This document shows, in pieces, positions 23,915-32,623 of a DNA stretch of 44,671 nt. The position numbers and the translations under genes were made by a program. The notes beneath the pieces were generated by a model. The model did not search any database. It saw only the letters and a list, made by a program, of their open reading frames with translations, and was not told the origin of the DNA. Source of the DNA: Pseudonocardia xinjiangensis (GTDB lineage: Bacteria; Actinomycetota; Actinomycetes; Mycobacteriales; Pseudonocardiaceae); contig NZ_JAAXKY010000050.1 in the NCBI RefSeq assembly GCF_012911925.1, forward strand, positions 1-44,671. Direction: 5' to 3'. Numbering within the stretch: position 1 is the first letter of the stretch; each line of letters opens with the position of its first letter.

Positions 23915-25135
23915 TCAGTGGTCCGCATCGATCCCGATGTAGAGGCCGGCGACCGACGCGCCGTTGGTCGCCGAGTCCACCATCCGGCGCAGCCGGGCTG
24001 CGGCGACCTGCGCCCGGAAGGGGTCGCCGGACGACGGGCCGTGCATGATCTCCGCCAGCCACTGGTTGAACTCCTGGTACTGCCAGACGCGCCGCAGTGC
24101 GTCGTCGGAGTAGCCGGCGAGGCGGCTGTCATCGCCCTGCTCGTAGTGCGCCAGCAGGGCATCGGTCAGCAGGAACGCGTCGTGCAGCGCCGCGTTCATG
24201 CCCTTGGCCCCGACCGGTGCCAGCAGGTGAGCGGAGTCCCCGGCCAGGTGGAGCCGACCGTAGGACATGGGCTCGACGACGTAGTTGTGCATGTCGAGCA
24301 CGCGCTTCTCCAGCAGCTCGCCCTCGACCAGCGGCTCGGCACCGGGTACCTCGAGCCGTTCCCGCAGCTCGCTCCAGACCCGCTCGTGCGGCCAGTTGTC
24401 CGGGCTGTCGCCGGCCGGGACCTCCAGGTAGTACCGGCTGATGTCGGGGCTGCGGTGCATGAACGCGCCCAGCCCGTGCGGGTGCAGACCGAAGAGGGCG
24501 TGCGAGCTCGACGGGGGAGCCTCGGCGAGGATGGCCATCCAGCCGACGCCGAAGTCGTGCCGGATGACACGCATCGCGCCCTCCGGAACGGCGTGACGGG
24601 ACACGCCGCGCGCGCCGTCGCACCCTGCGATGAAGTCGCAGGTGATGACGTGCCGTTCCCCGGTCTCGGACGCGGTGAAGGAGACGGAGGGCTGCGCCGT
24701 GTCGAGCCCGTGCAGCGCGACGTCCGTGACGCCGAAGTGGACGGGGCCGCCGGCGTCGTCTGCGTATGCCCGTACCAGGTCGGTGACCAGCAGCTGCTGC
24801 GGATAGACGAAATGGTGGTGCCCGCTCAGTTCGCCGTACCGGAAGACGTACCGGGCGCCGTCCATCCGGAACTCACACTCGCTCTGCGGGGTGGCGTGGG
24901 CGAGCAGGCCGTCGGCGAGGCCGTGCCGCTCCAGCGCCCGGACCACCCACTCCTCGATGAAGCCCGCCCGGGGCCGCTGCTCGATGAACTGCCTGCTCTC
25001 GGTCTCCAGGACGACGCAGTCCACCCCGGCGGTGCGCAGCAGGCGGCCGATGGTCAGGCCGGCCACCCCGGCGCCCACGATGACGACGGAGGTGCTCGTA
25101 GCTCGCTCGGCGTTCGCATCGTGACCCACGCACAC
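23915..25135 (-). CDS. 4-hydroxybenzoate 3-monooxygenase-like FAD hydroxylase (PobA family)
   Basis: About 406 residues. The FAD-binding GxGxxG is VGAGVAGLTIGRLL, with RAGFIEEWVVRALERHGL after it. The run SPDISRYYLEVP...NWPHERVW and the GD motif VEPMSYGRLHLAGDSAHLLAPVGAKGMNAA are PobA-like. PobA makes protocatechuate from 4-hydroxybenzoate with NAD(P)H and oxygen. Start is GTG 25135 (GTG 25129 also possible); longer upstream starts add a poorly conserved tail. The decarboxylase-like gene downstream fits an aromatic pathway. The exact aromatic acid is unproven. Confidence 0.88.
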   Translation of the reverse strand: MCVGHDANAERATSTSVVIVGAGVAGLTIGRLLRTAGVDCVVLETESRQFIEQRPRAGFIEEWVVRALERHGLADGLLAHATPQSECEFRMDGARYVFRYGELSGHHHFVYPQQLLVTDLVRAYADDAGGPVHFGVTDVALHGLDTAQPSVSFTASETGERHVITCDFIAGCDGARGVSRHAVPEGAMRVIRHDFGVGWMAILAEAPPSSSHALFGLHPHGLGAFMHRSPDISRYYLEVPAGDSPDNWPHERVWSELRERLEVPGAEPLVEGELLEKRVLDMHNYVVEPMSYGRLHLAGDSAHLLAPVGAKGMNAALHDAFLLTDALLAHYEQGDDSRLAGYSDDALRRVWQYQEFNQWLAEIMHGPSSGDPFRAQVAAARLRRMVDSATNGASVAGLYIGIDADH

Positions 25136-25247
25136 ACTCTGCCCCGCCGGAGGTGGCGCTTCAGGCACGTCGAACGAACTGTCGCCCGTTCCACACCGGC
25201 CGCGTCCCATTCGCCCCCGGAGATGAGATGACACGTGAACTCCGGGC

Positions 25248-25523
25248 GTGACGCAGAGCGAGGTATCTGTCAACGAGCAAGGGCGCGTGACGATACCGGC
25301 GCAGATACGTCAGGAGCTCGGACTGGCGCCGGGGTCGCGGCTCGTCGCCTACGTGGAGGGCGGACGGCTCGTGCTCGAAGAACGGCGCCACCTCCTCGCG
25401 CGCATCCAGGACGTCGTCGCCCGTGAGACAGAGGCGGCGGGGGCGACCGGTAGCGCGGTGGACGAGCTGATCGCCGAGCGGCGCGCCGCTGGCCGCCGCG
25501 AGGCCGGTGAGTCCTCCCGGTGA
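25248..25523 (+). CDS. AbrB/MazE-type antitoxin
   Basis: A 91-residue protein with the swapped-hairpin AbrB DNA-binding fold at the N-terminus (SVNEQGRVTIPAQIRQELGLAPGSRL, then AYVEGGRLVLEE). The C-terminal 40 residues are charged and probably bind the toxin. It overlaps the PIN toxin gene by GTGA. It should be an antitoxin and autorepressor. Start GTG 25248. This is the second toxin-antitoxin pair of the window and uses a different antitoxin fold from the first. Confidence 0.88.
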   Translation: MTQSEVSVNEQGRVTIPAQIRQELGLAPGSRLVAYVEGGRLVLEERRHLLARIQDVVARETEAAGATGSAVDELIAERRAAGRREAGESSR

Positions 25524-25903
25524 CCGCTGTACTCGACGCCTCGGCGATCCTCGCGCTCCTGTACCGCGAGCCCGGGGCGGATGCGGTGGAGGAGGTGCTC
25601 GACGGCGCCGTGGTGTCGGCGGTCAACTGGTCCGAGGTGCTGGCGAAGCTCGCACAGCGTGGCCTCCATCCTGCGTCGGCCACGGTGGCTGCGCTGCAGG
25701 AACTCGGCCTGCGGGTCGAGCCCTTCACACCGGACGACGCCCGGCGCACCGCGGAGCTGTGGGACGCCGGTCGCGAGACTGGCCTGTCCCTCGGTGATCG
25801 CGCGTGCCTCGCCCTCGCCCACCGGCTCTCCGTGGAGGCGGTCACCGCCGACCGGGCATGGAAGTCCGTCGACGCAGGCGTGACGGTGCGGCTGCTGCGC
25901 TGA
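25520..25903 (+). CDS. PIN-domain toxin (VapC-like)
   Basis: A 127-residue PIN nuclease. The four acidic positions are present: Asp6 in VLDASAILAL, Glu39 in WSEVLAKL, Asp93 in SLGDRACLALA and Asp111 in VTADRAW. It is translationally coupled to the AbrB-type antitoxin. RNA cleavage is inferred from the fold; the target is not known. It ends 84 bases before the monooxygenase at 25988. Confidence 0.91.
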   Translation: MTAVLDASAILALLYREPGADAVEEVLDGAVVSAVNWSEVLAKLAQRGLHPASATVAALQELGLRVEPFTPDDARRTAELWDAGRETGLSLGDRACLALAHRLSVEAVTADRAWKSVDAGVTVRLLR

Positions 25904-25987
25904 TCCGAAGGGCGCGTCGTCCCCGTCGCCGCGCCCCGGCCGCCGGCGTCGCCTACCGTCGGAACGGACGAAAGCGACGGGAGCCGC

Positions 25988-27235
25988 ATGAACGAGAGAG
26001 CACGGTGTGTCGTGGTCGGCGGCGGCCCGGCGGGGGTGGTGCTGACCTACCTGCTCGCCCGCGGCGGGGCCGAGGTGACGTTGCTCGAGTCCCGCGGAGA
26101 CTTCGACCGCCGGTTCCGCGGCGACAGCATCGCGCCGTCGATCCTCGACCACCTCGACGTGCTGGGCCTCGCCGCGCCCATGCTCGCCACCGTGGGGCAC
26201 GCGGTGGCCGACGCGTTCGTGTGGCGCACTCCCGACCGCGCCTACACGCTCGCCGACTACCGCGACGCCAGCCGCACCCACCCCTACTACGCGCTGGTGC
26301 CGCAGGCGGAGTTCCTGCCGTTCATGGTGGCGCAGACGCAGCGCTTCCCCGGCGCCGACGTGCGGATGGGCGCGCGGGTCTCGGCGCTGCTGCGCGACGA
26401 GTCCGGGCGCGTGGCGGGGGTGGAGTACCGGCATGACGGGAGGCGCCACGAGCTGGGGGCCGACCTCGTCGTCGGAGCCGACGGGCGCAGCTCCAAGGTC
26501 CGCGCGCTGTCGTCCGTCCGGGCCACGGAGCTCGGGGCGAGCCTCGACATCTGCTGGTTCGCCGTGCCGCGGCGCGCCGGCGACCCTCCGATGTCCGGCC
26601 TCGAGCTGCGCTGCGAGCCGGGTCAGAACCTCGCGGTGCTCGGGCAGGGCACCGACTGGCAGATCGGCTTCACGATTCCCGCCGGCACGTTCCCCGAGGT
26701 CCGGGCGGGCGGCGTCGAGCCGCTGGCGGCGGTGCTGCGCAGGCTGGTGCCGTGGCTGGGCGACCGCATCGACGTGCTCACCGACGTCAACGACCTCTCG
26801 TTGCTGCCGGTCCGCATCACCAGTCTCGACCGCTGGACCGAGCCGGGACTGCTGCTCATCGGCGACGCCGCGCACGTGATCTCGCCGGTCGGCGGCAACG
26901 GCATCAACCTCGCGATCCTCGACGCCGCCGAGGCCGCCAACCGGCTCGTCGGACCCCTCACCGCCGCCCGGCCCGACCACGCGATGCTCGACGCGGCGGC
27001 CGGGCAGGTGGAACGGGTGCGGCGGCCGTCGGTCGACCGGGAGCAGCGGTTCCAGGTGCAGGTGGAGCGCAGCGCGGCGGAGCGCCTGCGCTCCGGCGAC
27101 CCCCGCCCGCCACTGGCGCTGCGCGTGCTCTCCTCCGTGCCGGGCTTCGCCCGGTTCTCGGGTCGCCGTTCGGCACGGGCGCTCGCCGTGCCGCCGCCGG
27201 TGCCGCAGATCCTGAACGGCGCGGCGGCGTCGTGA
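25988..27235 (+). CDS. FAD-dependent monooxygenase
   Basis: A 415-residue group A flavin hydroxylase with VVGGGPAGVVLTYLLARGG for the FAD adenosine, the DLVVGADGRSSKVR motif for the dual FAD/NAD(P)H site and GLLLIGDAAHVISPVGGNGINLAILDA for the ribityl GD site. The family hydroxylates aromatic or polyketide substrates and includes PhzS/UbiH-like members. GGGAG 5 bases before ATG 25988 is a good ribosome site. Substrate unknown; the neighbouring PobA-like gene is on the other strand. Confidence 0.9.
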   Translation: MNERARCVVVGGGPAGVVLTYLLARGGAEVTLLESRGDFDRRFRGDSIAPSILDHLDVLGLAAPMLATVGHAVADAFVWRTPDRAYTLADYRDASRTHPYYALVPQAEFLPFMVAQTQRFPGADVRMGARVSALLRDESGRVAGVEYRHDGRRHELGADLVVGADGRSSKVRALSSVRATELGASLDICWFAVPRRAGDPPMSGLELRCEPGQNLAVLGQGTDWQIGFTIPAGTFPEVRAGGVEPLAAVLRRLVPWLGDRIDVLTDVNDLSLLPVRITSLDRWTEPGLLLIGDAAHVISPVGGNGINLAILDAAEAANRLVGPLTAARPDHAMLDAAAGQVERVRRPSVDREQRFQVQVERSAAERLRSGDPRPPLALRVLSSVPGFARFSGRRSARALAVPPPVPQILNGAAAS

Positions 27236-27247
27236 CCCACTGGTGCG

Positions 27248-27967
27248 TCACCGCTGCCGGGACGGCCGCACGATGATCTCGTTGACGTCGACGTCCGGCG
27301 GCTCGCCGATCGCGTACGACACCGCGCGCGCGATGGCGTCCGGTGGGATCGCCTCGGCGCGGTAGCTCCTCATCGCCCGGGCCGCCGTCGGGTCGGAGAT
27401 GGAGTCGGCGAGCTCCGACTCGACCACGCCGGGCGACACCGTCGTCACCCGGATGCTGGGGTCGACCTCCAACCGCAGGCCCTCGGTGATCGCCCACGCG
27501 GCGAACTTGGTGCCGGAGTAGACCGCCGCCGTGGGCACCACCTCGTGCGCGCCGATCGAGGCGACCGTCACGAAGTGGCCACCGCCCTGGCGCTGGAACA
27601 CGGGCAACGCTGCGGCGATGCCGTGGAGCAGGCCGCGGACGTTGACGTCGATCATGCGGTCCCACTCGTCGACGAGGCCGGCGTCGAGCCGCGAGAGGGG
27701 CATGACACCGGCGTTGTCGACGACGACGTCGATGCGGCCGTGCACGGCCACGGCGTCCTCGACGAACGCGGCGACGTCGACGCGGTCGGTCACATCGAGC
27801 CTGCGGGCGCTGATGCGGCCTGCACCCCGTTCCACGAGCGCAGCGAGCCGGTCCTCGCGGCGGGCGCCTGCGACCACGTGGTGGCCCTCGCCGGCGAGCC
27901 GGGTGGCGACCGCCTCGCCGATACCGCTGGACGCGCCGGTGACCAGAACGATCTTCGAGTTCGTCAT
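27248..27967 (-). CDS. SDR family oxidoreductase
   Basis: A 239-residue classical short-chain dehydrogenase. It has TGASSGIGEAVA for the cofactor, DNAGVM, and the catalytic Ser in TVASIGAHE with YSGTK as YxxxK. An Arg after strand 2 (ARRED) suggests NADP(H). It is divergent from an XRE regulator 100 bases away, a common arrangement in which the regulator controls the SDR. Start ATG 27967. The substrate is unknown. Confidence 0.92.
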   Translation of the reverse strand: MTNSKIVLVTGASSGIGEAVATRLAGEGHHVVAGARREDRLAALVERGAGRISARRLDVTDRVDVAAFVEDAVAVHGRIDVVVDNAGVMPLSRLDAGLVDEWDRMIDVNVRGLLHGIAAALPVFQRQGGGHFVTVASIGAHEVVPTAAVYSGTKFAAWAITEGLRLEVDPSIRVTTVSPGVVESELADSISDPTAARAMRSYRAEAIPPDAIARAVSYAIGEPPDVDVNEIIVRPSRQR

Positions 27968-28055
27968 GCGTCCAGGTTGGTGTCGTCCGGCGCCCACCTT
28001 CAGGGTCTGTTCCTCCTGGGTGCGCTGCACCCAGGCACGGCGGGACACCCGGTCG

Positions 28056-28061
28056 TACCCT
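28056..28061 (+). promoter_or_regulatory. Putative -10 box of the XRE regulator (leaderless)
   Basis: TACCCT fits TAnnnT and sits 6 bases from the ATG at 28068, with no ribosome site. This repeats the layout seen at the HNH gene, the trpS leader and vapB. Confidence 0.45.
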
Positions 28062-28067
28062 CGCCGC

Positions 28068-28898
28068 ATGGCCCCGACCGAGCTGGGTGACTACCTGCGC
28101 AGCAGGCGCGCGCTCGTCCGGCCCGAGACGGCGGGCCTGGTCAGCACGGGCACCCGCCGGGTTCCGGGCCTGCGCCGTGAGGAGGTCGCCCTGCTGGCCG
28201 GTCTGAGCGCCGACTACTACATCCGCCTGGAGCAGGGCCGCGAACGGTCGCCGTCGGCGCAGGTGCTCGACGCGCTGGGAACGGCGCTGCGGCTCGACGA
28301 CGACGGCCGCGCCCACCTGTTCCGGCTGGCCGGGCTCGCGCCGCGGCCGGCACGCCCTGCGGTCGCCGAGCGGGTGGACCCGGGCCTGCTCCGGCTCATG
28401 GAGGCCCGGCCGACCACTCCCGCGCTGGTCTACAACCGCGCCTACGACGTCCTGGCTGCCAACTCGATCGCCCGGGCCCTGTTCAGCGGGTTCACCTTCT
28501 CGGGCAACCTGATGCTGCTGCTCTTCCTGGACCCGCGGGCGCGCGACTTCTACGTCGACTGGGAGACGGTCGCCGCGAACTCCGTGGCCGGCTTCCGGCT
28601 CGGCCACGGCGCGTCCCCCGGCGATCCCCGGGTGCGCGCCGTGCTGACCGAACTGCTCGAGCACAGCCCGGAGTTCCGGGACCTGTGGTCCCGCCACGAC
28701 GCCCGCGGTAAGGCGCTCGACACCAAGCTCGTCCAGCACTCCGACGTCGGTCCGCTGACGCTGACCATGAAGACGTTCGACGTGCGCTCGGCCCCGGGCC
28801 AGGAACTGGTCGTCTACGACGCCGAGCCGGGGTCCCGCAGCGCCGAGGGCCTCCTGCTGCTGGGCACGGTCGCGGCCACCGCCGCGCGCGAGGCGTGA
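28068..28898 (+). CDS. XRE-type helix-turn-helix regulator with MmyB-like ligand domain
   Basis: A 276-residue regulator. The N-terminal HTH has LGDYLRSRRALVRPETAGL and VPGLRREEVALLAGLSADYYIRLEQGRER (helix-turn-helix at about 37-65). The C-terminal domain (about 100-270, with PALVYNRAYDVLAANSIARALF) is the MmyB-like ligand-binding PAS-like domain of the actinobacterial regulators that often sit divergently to an SDR. It probably represses or activates the divergent SDR gene in response to a small lipophilic ligand. The ATG at 28068 is preceded by a leaderless-type -10 box. Confidence 0.92.
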   Translation: MAPTELGDYLRSRRALVRPETAGLVSTGTRRVPGLRREEVALLAGLSADYYIRLEQGRERSPSAQVLDALGTALRLDDDGRAHLFRLAGLAPRPARPAVAERVDPGLLRLMEARPTTPALVYNRAYDVLAANSIARALFSGFTFSGNLMLLLFLDPRARDFYVDWETVAANSVAGFRLGHGASPGDPRVRAVLTELLEHSPEFRDLWSRHDARGKALDTKLVQHSDVGPLTLTMKTFDVRSAPGQELVVYDAEPGSRSAEGLLLLGTVAATAAREA

Positions 28899-28917
28899 CG
28901 GCACCCGGGCCGGCGGG

Positions 28918-29931
28918 TCAGAGCTGCGGGATCACCGACCTGCCGTAGGCCTCGACCGTCTCCTCCCGGGCGTCGTGCATGGCGTAGATCGCGAACTGGT
29001 CGACACCGAGCTCCCGCAGTTGGGCGAGCTTCTCCAGCTGCGCGGCCGGCGGGCCGAGCAGGCAGAACCGGTCGACCACCTCGTCGGGCACGAAGCCGGT
29101 GGACCGGTTGTGGGCCCGGCCGTGGTGGCTGTAGTCGTAGCCGGCGCGCCCCTTGATGTAGCCGCTGAGCTCGACCGGCACGGCCTCCGACGACTCCCCG
29201 TAGCGCGTGACGAGGTCGGCCACGTGGTTGCCCACCATGCCGCCGAACCATCGACACTGGTCACGGGCATGCGCGAGATCGGACCCCGCGTAGGCGGGTG
29301 CCGCCACGCAGATCGTGATCTCGGACGGGTCGCGGCCCGCCGCCTCCGCCGACGACCGGACGGTCTTCACCGTCCATTCGACGAGATAGGGGTCGGCGAG
29401 CTGCAGGATGAACCCGTCGGCGGCCCGCCCGACCAGGTCGAGCGCCTTCGGGCCGTACCCGGCCATCCAGACCGGCAGCGACGCGCCGGCGGGCACCCAG
29501 GGGATCTGGACCGTGGTGTCGTGCAGGTCCACGGCCCGGCCCTCCGCCAGCTCCCGGATCACGTGCATCGACTCCTCGAGCCGGGCCAGTGTCGTGGGGT
29601 GGCGGCCCTGCACGCGCACCGCCGAGTCACCGCGGCCGATGCCGCAGACCGTCCGGTTGCCGTACATCTCGTTCAGCGTGGCGTGCAGCGACGCGATGAC
29701 CGTCCAGTCCCGCGTGGCGGGGTTGGTGACCATCGGCCCGACGATCAGCCGCGAGGTCCGTTCCAGGATCCGCGGGTAGATGACGTAGGGCTCCTGCCAG
29801 AGCACGTGCGAGTCGAACGTCCAGCCGTGGCTGAACCCCAGCTCCTCCGCCCGCACCATGAGGTCGACGACGGTCTGCGCGGGTGGATCGGTCTGCAGGA
29901 CGAGCCCGATGTCCAACGTGGCTCCATTCAT
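28918..29931 (-). CDS. F420-type LLM class oxidoreductase of the pyrimidine operon
   Basis: A 337-residue TIM-barrel flavin/F420-dependent protein. The sequence LDIGLVLQTDPPAQTVVDLM, the VGPMVTNPATRDW segment and GNRTVCGIGRGDSAVR are of the luciferase-like LLM class; the pattern resembles the F420-dependent CPS_4043-type subgroup that occurs beside dihydropyrimidinase genes. ATG 29931 overlaps the hydA stop by ATGA, so it is the last of four coupled genes. No dihydropyrimidine dehydrogenase gene is in the operon, so this enzyme may do the reduction of uracil or thymine with reduced F420. That assignment is an inference; RutA-like oxygenase chemistry is another possibility, less likely beside hydA. 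Confidence 0.9.
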   Translation of the reverse strand: MNGATLDIGLVLQTDPPAQTVVDLMVRAEELGFSHGWTFDSHVLWQEPYVIYPRILERTSRLIVGPMVTNPATRDWTVIASLHATLNEMYGNRTVCGIGRGDSAVRVQGRHPTTLARLEESMHVIRELAEGRAVDLHDTTVQIPWVPAGASLPVWMAGYGPKALDLVGRAADGFILQLADPYLVEWTVKTVRSSAEAAGRDPSEITICVAAPAYAGSDLAHARDQCRWFGGMVGNHVADLVTRYGESSEAVPVELSGYIKGRAGYDYSHHGRAHNRSTGFVPDEVVDRFCLLGPPAAQLEKLAQLRELGVDQFAIYAMHDAREETVEAYGRSVIPQL

Positions 29932-31328
29932 CGCAGGTACTGGCAGGTGTCTCGCTTGAGGAAGCGGCCGTGGCCTGCGCTGCCGAGGTAATCCCCGGCG
30001 TCGACGACCACCCGCCCGCGGGACAGGACGGTGCGCACCTTCCCGGTGGTCTCCCGGCCCTCGTAGCAGGAGTAGTCGACGGCCATGTGGTGCGTCTGTG
30101 CGGAGTGCACCTGGGTGGCGTTCGGGTCGTAGACGACGATGTCGGCGTCGGCGCCGGGCGCGATCGTGCCCTTGCGCGGGTAGAGGCCGAACATCCGGGC
30201 CGGGGTGGCGCAGGCGATCTCGATCCAGCGCTTGCGGGAGATGTGGCCCTCGACCACGCCCTGGTGCAGCAGGTCCATCCGGGTCTCGACGCCGGGCAGG
30301 CCGTTGGGGATCTTCGAGAAGTCGCCGACCCCCATCTCCTTCTGCCCCTTGAAGCAGAACGGGCAGTGGTCGGTGGAGACGACGGACAGGTCGTCGGTGC
30401 GCAGCCCCCGCCACAGCGCCGCCTGGTGCTCGGCCGGGCGCAGCGGCGTGGAGCAGACGTACTTGGCGCCCTCGAAGCCGGGCTTGCCGAGGTCGTCGGT
30501 GGAGAGGAACAGGTACTGCGGGCAGGTCTCGGCGAAGGCGTTGTAGCCCTCGTCCCGTGCCGCGGTGACCTGCGCGAGCGCCTGCGCCGCTGACAGGTGG
30601 ACGATGTAGATCGGCGCACCCGCCACCTGGGCCAGCTTGATCGCGCGATGGGTGGCCTCGGCCTCGAGCAGGGCGTGGCGCACCTCGCCGTGGTAGCGCG
30701 GGTCGGTGTGGCCCGTCGCCAGTGCCTGCTCCACCAGCACGTCGATCGCGATGCCGTTCTCGGCGTGCATCATCACGAGGCCGCCGGTCTCGGCGCCCTT
30801 CTGCAGCGCACGCAGGATCTTGCCGTCGTCGCTGTAGAACACGCCGGGATAGGCCATGAACAGCTTGAAGCTGGTGACGCCCTCGCCGATGAGGGCCTCC
30901 ATCTCCTTGAGGGAGCCCTCGTTGACGTCGGCCATGATCATGTGGAACGCGTAGTCGATCGCGCAGTTGCCGTCGGCCTTGGCGTGCCAGGCATCGAGGC
31001 CCTCCCGCAGGCCCCCGCCCACCTGCTGGATCGCGAAGTCGACGATCGTGGTGGTGCCGCCCCACGCGGCGGCGCGGGTGCCGGTCTCGAACGTGTCGGC
31101 CGCCTTCGTCCCGCCGAAGGGCATCTCCATGTGCGTGTGCGCGTCGACCCCGCCCGGCACGACGTACATGCCGGCGGCATCGACGACGGTGTCGGCGTGC
31201 CAGCTGTCGGCGACGGCGGAGCCCGTGGCGGCGAGGGCCACCACCTGCTCCCCGTCGACCAGCACATCGGCGAGGAGCTCATCGGACGCGGTGACGACCA
31301 GCCCGTTCCGGACGACGACCGTGCTCAT
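29928..31328 (-). CDS. hydA: Dihydropyrimidinase
   Basis: A 466-residue cyclic amidohydrolase. Metal ligands His64/His66 (DAHTH), the carboxylated Lys155 (SFKLFMAY), His188 (MMHAEN), the IVHLS His and Asp in STDHCPF are all present. The product opens dihydrouracil or dihydrothymine to N-carbamoyl-beta-alanine or its methyl derivative; some members act on hydantoins. Length is normal for the family. It overlaps the aminotransferase stop and the LLM start by ATGA, so it is third in an operon transcribed right to left. The enzyme works in the cytosol as a dimer or tetramer with two zinc ions. Confidence 0.94.
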   Translation of the reverse strand: MSTVVVRNGLVVTASDELLADVLVDGEQVVALAATGSAVADSWHADTVVDAAGMYVVPGGVDAHTHMEMPFGGTKAADTFETGTRAAAWGGTTTIVDFAIQQVGGGLREGLDAWHAKADGNCAIDYAFHMIMADVNEGSLKEMEALIGEGVTSFKLFMAYPGVFYSDDGKILRALQKGAETGGLVMMHAENGIAIDVLVEQALATGHTDPRYHGEVRHALLEAEATHRAIKLAQVAGAPIYIVHLSAAQALAQVTAARDEGYNAFAETCPQYLFLSTDDLGKPGFEGAKYVCSTPLRPAEHQAALWRGLRTDDLSVVSTDHCPFCFKGQKEMGVGDFSKIPNGLPGVETRMDLLHQGVVEGHISRKRWIEIACATPARMFGLYPRKGTIAPGADADIVVYDPNATQVHSAQTHHMAVDYSCYEGRETTGKVRTVLSRGRVVVDAGDYLGSAGHGRFLKRDTCQYLR

Positions 31329-32623
31329 GGGGTGACCTCCTCCAGCGACGCCGTCAGGATGCTCAGGCCCTCTTCTGCCTCGGCGTGGGTCAGGGTCATC
31401 GGCGGGGCGATGCGCAGGACGTTGCCGTGCAGGCCGCCCTTGCCGACCAGCAGGCCTCGTCGCTTCGTGGCCTCCAGCACGGCGTTCGCCAGCTCGGGCG
31501 CGGGGTCACCCGGGTCGCCCGTGCCGGGCCGCACGATCTCCACACCGATCATGAGGCCCTTGCCCCGGACGTCACCGACGATCGGGCTCTCCTGAGCGCG
31601 GAGCCCGGCGAGCAGTGTGCTGCCGTGCCGGGCGGCGTTGGCCTGCAGGTCGTGGTCGAGCAGGTAGCGCAGGTTGGCCAGCGCGCCTGCCGACGTGAGC
31701 GGGGAGCCGCCGAACGTCGAGATCGAGTTGGCGCCCAGGCCGTCCATCACCTCGGCCCTCGCGATCACCCCGCCCATCGACAGCCCGTTGGCGACGCCCT
31801 TGGCGAACGTGACGATGTCCGGGGTCGCTCGGTTCCGATCGTCGCTGTGGGCCTGCCAGCCCCAGAAGTGCTCGCCCGTGCGCCCCCACCCGGTCTGCAC
31901 CTCGTCGGAGATCCACGGGATCCCGTGCTCGCGCAGCACCTCGGCGAACGCGCCCAGCAGCCCGTCGGGACCGGAGGTGAACCCGCCGACGCCCTGGATC
32001 GGCTCGGCGATGAACGCGGCGATGTCCCCGCCGGACTGGTCGAGCACGTCCTTCAGGTCCGTCACGCACGCCGCGATGTACTCGCCGTCGGACAGGCCGG
32101 CGTAGGGCGAGCGGTACTGCTGGCCGCCCTGCACGTAGTAGGTCTGGAACGGCGAGAGCGACGTGGGCGACCACGACCGGTTGCCCGTGATGGCGATCGT
32201 GGAGAACGACCGGCCGTGGTAGCTGTTGCGCAGCGCGAGGATCTGGTTGGAGCGCCGCAGCGTGCTGGCGAGCAGCAGTGCGGCGTCGTTGGCCTCGGTG
32301 CCGCTGGTGGTGAGGAAGACCTTGGCGTCCGGGATGGCCGAGACCGCCGCGATCTGTTCGGCCAGCTCCACCATCGGCCGGTTCAGGTACAGCGTGGAGC
32401 TGTGGATGATCCGCCCGGCCTGCTCGCTGACGGCCTTCGTCACCTCGGGCAGCGCATGGGCCGTCATCGTGGTGAGGATGCCGCCGAAGAAGTCGAGGTA
32501 GCGCTTCCCGTCGGCGTCCCAGACGTGGCGGCCCTCGCCGCGCTCGATCTCGATCGGCTCCTCGTAGTAGACGGCGAGCCATGACGGGAGGACGGCGCGG
32601 GTGCGCGCCAGCAACTCGCTCAT
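31325..32623 (-). CDS. Class III aminotransferase (probable beta-alanine:2-oxo acid type)
   Basis: A 432-residue PLP enzyme of fold type I. DGKRYLDFFGGILTTMTAHALPEV near the N-terminus, SGTEANDAALLLA, ISDEVQTGWGRTGEHFW and DIVTFAKGVANG (with the PLP Lys) are present. Within this operon it fits beta-alanine (or 3-aminoisobutyrate) transamination to malonate semialdehyde. The annotation to omega-amino acid transaminase is by context; GABA or other omega-amines cannot be excluded. Start ATG 32623 overlaps the preceding stop by ATGA. Confidence 0.9.
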   Translation of the reverse strand: MSELLARTRAVLPSWLAVYYEEPIEIERGEGRHVWDADGKRYLDFFGGILTTMTAHALPEVTKAVSEQAGRIIHSSTLYLNRPMVELAEQIAAVSAIPDAKVFLTTSGTEANDAALLLASTLRRSNQILALRNSYHGRSFSTIAITGNRSWSPTSLSPFQTYYVQGGQQYRSPYAGLSDGEYIAACVTDLKDVLDQSGGDIAAFIAEPIQGVGGFTSGPDGLLGAFAEVLREHGIPWISDEVQTGWGRTGEHFWGWQAHSDDRNRATPDIVTFAKGVANGLSMGGVIARAEVMDGLGANSISTFGGSPLTSAGALANLRYLLDHDLQANAARHGSTLLAGLRAQESPIVGDVRGKGLMIGVEIVRPGTGDPGDPAPELANAVLEATKRRGLLVGKGGLHGNVLRIAPPMTLTHAEAEEGLSILTASLEEVTP

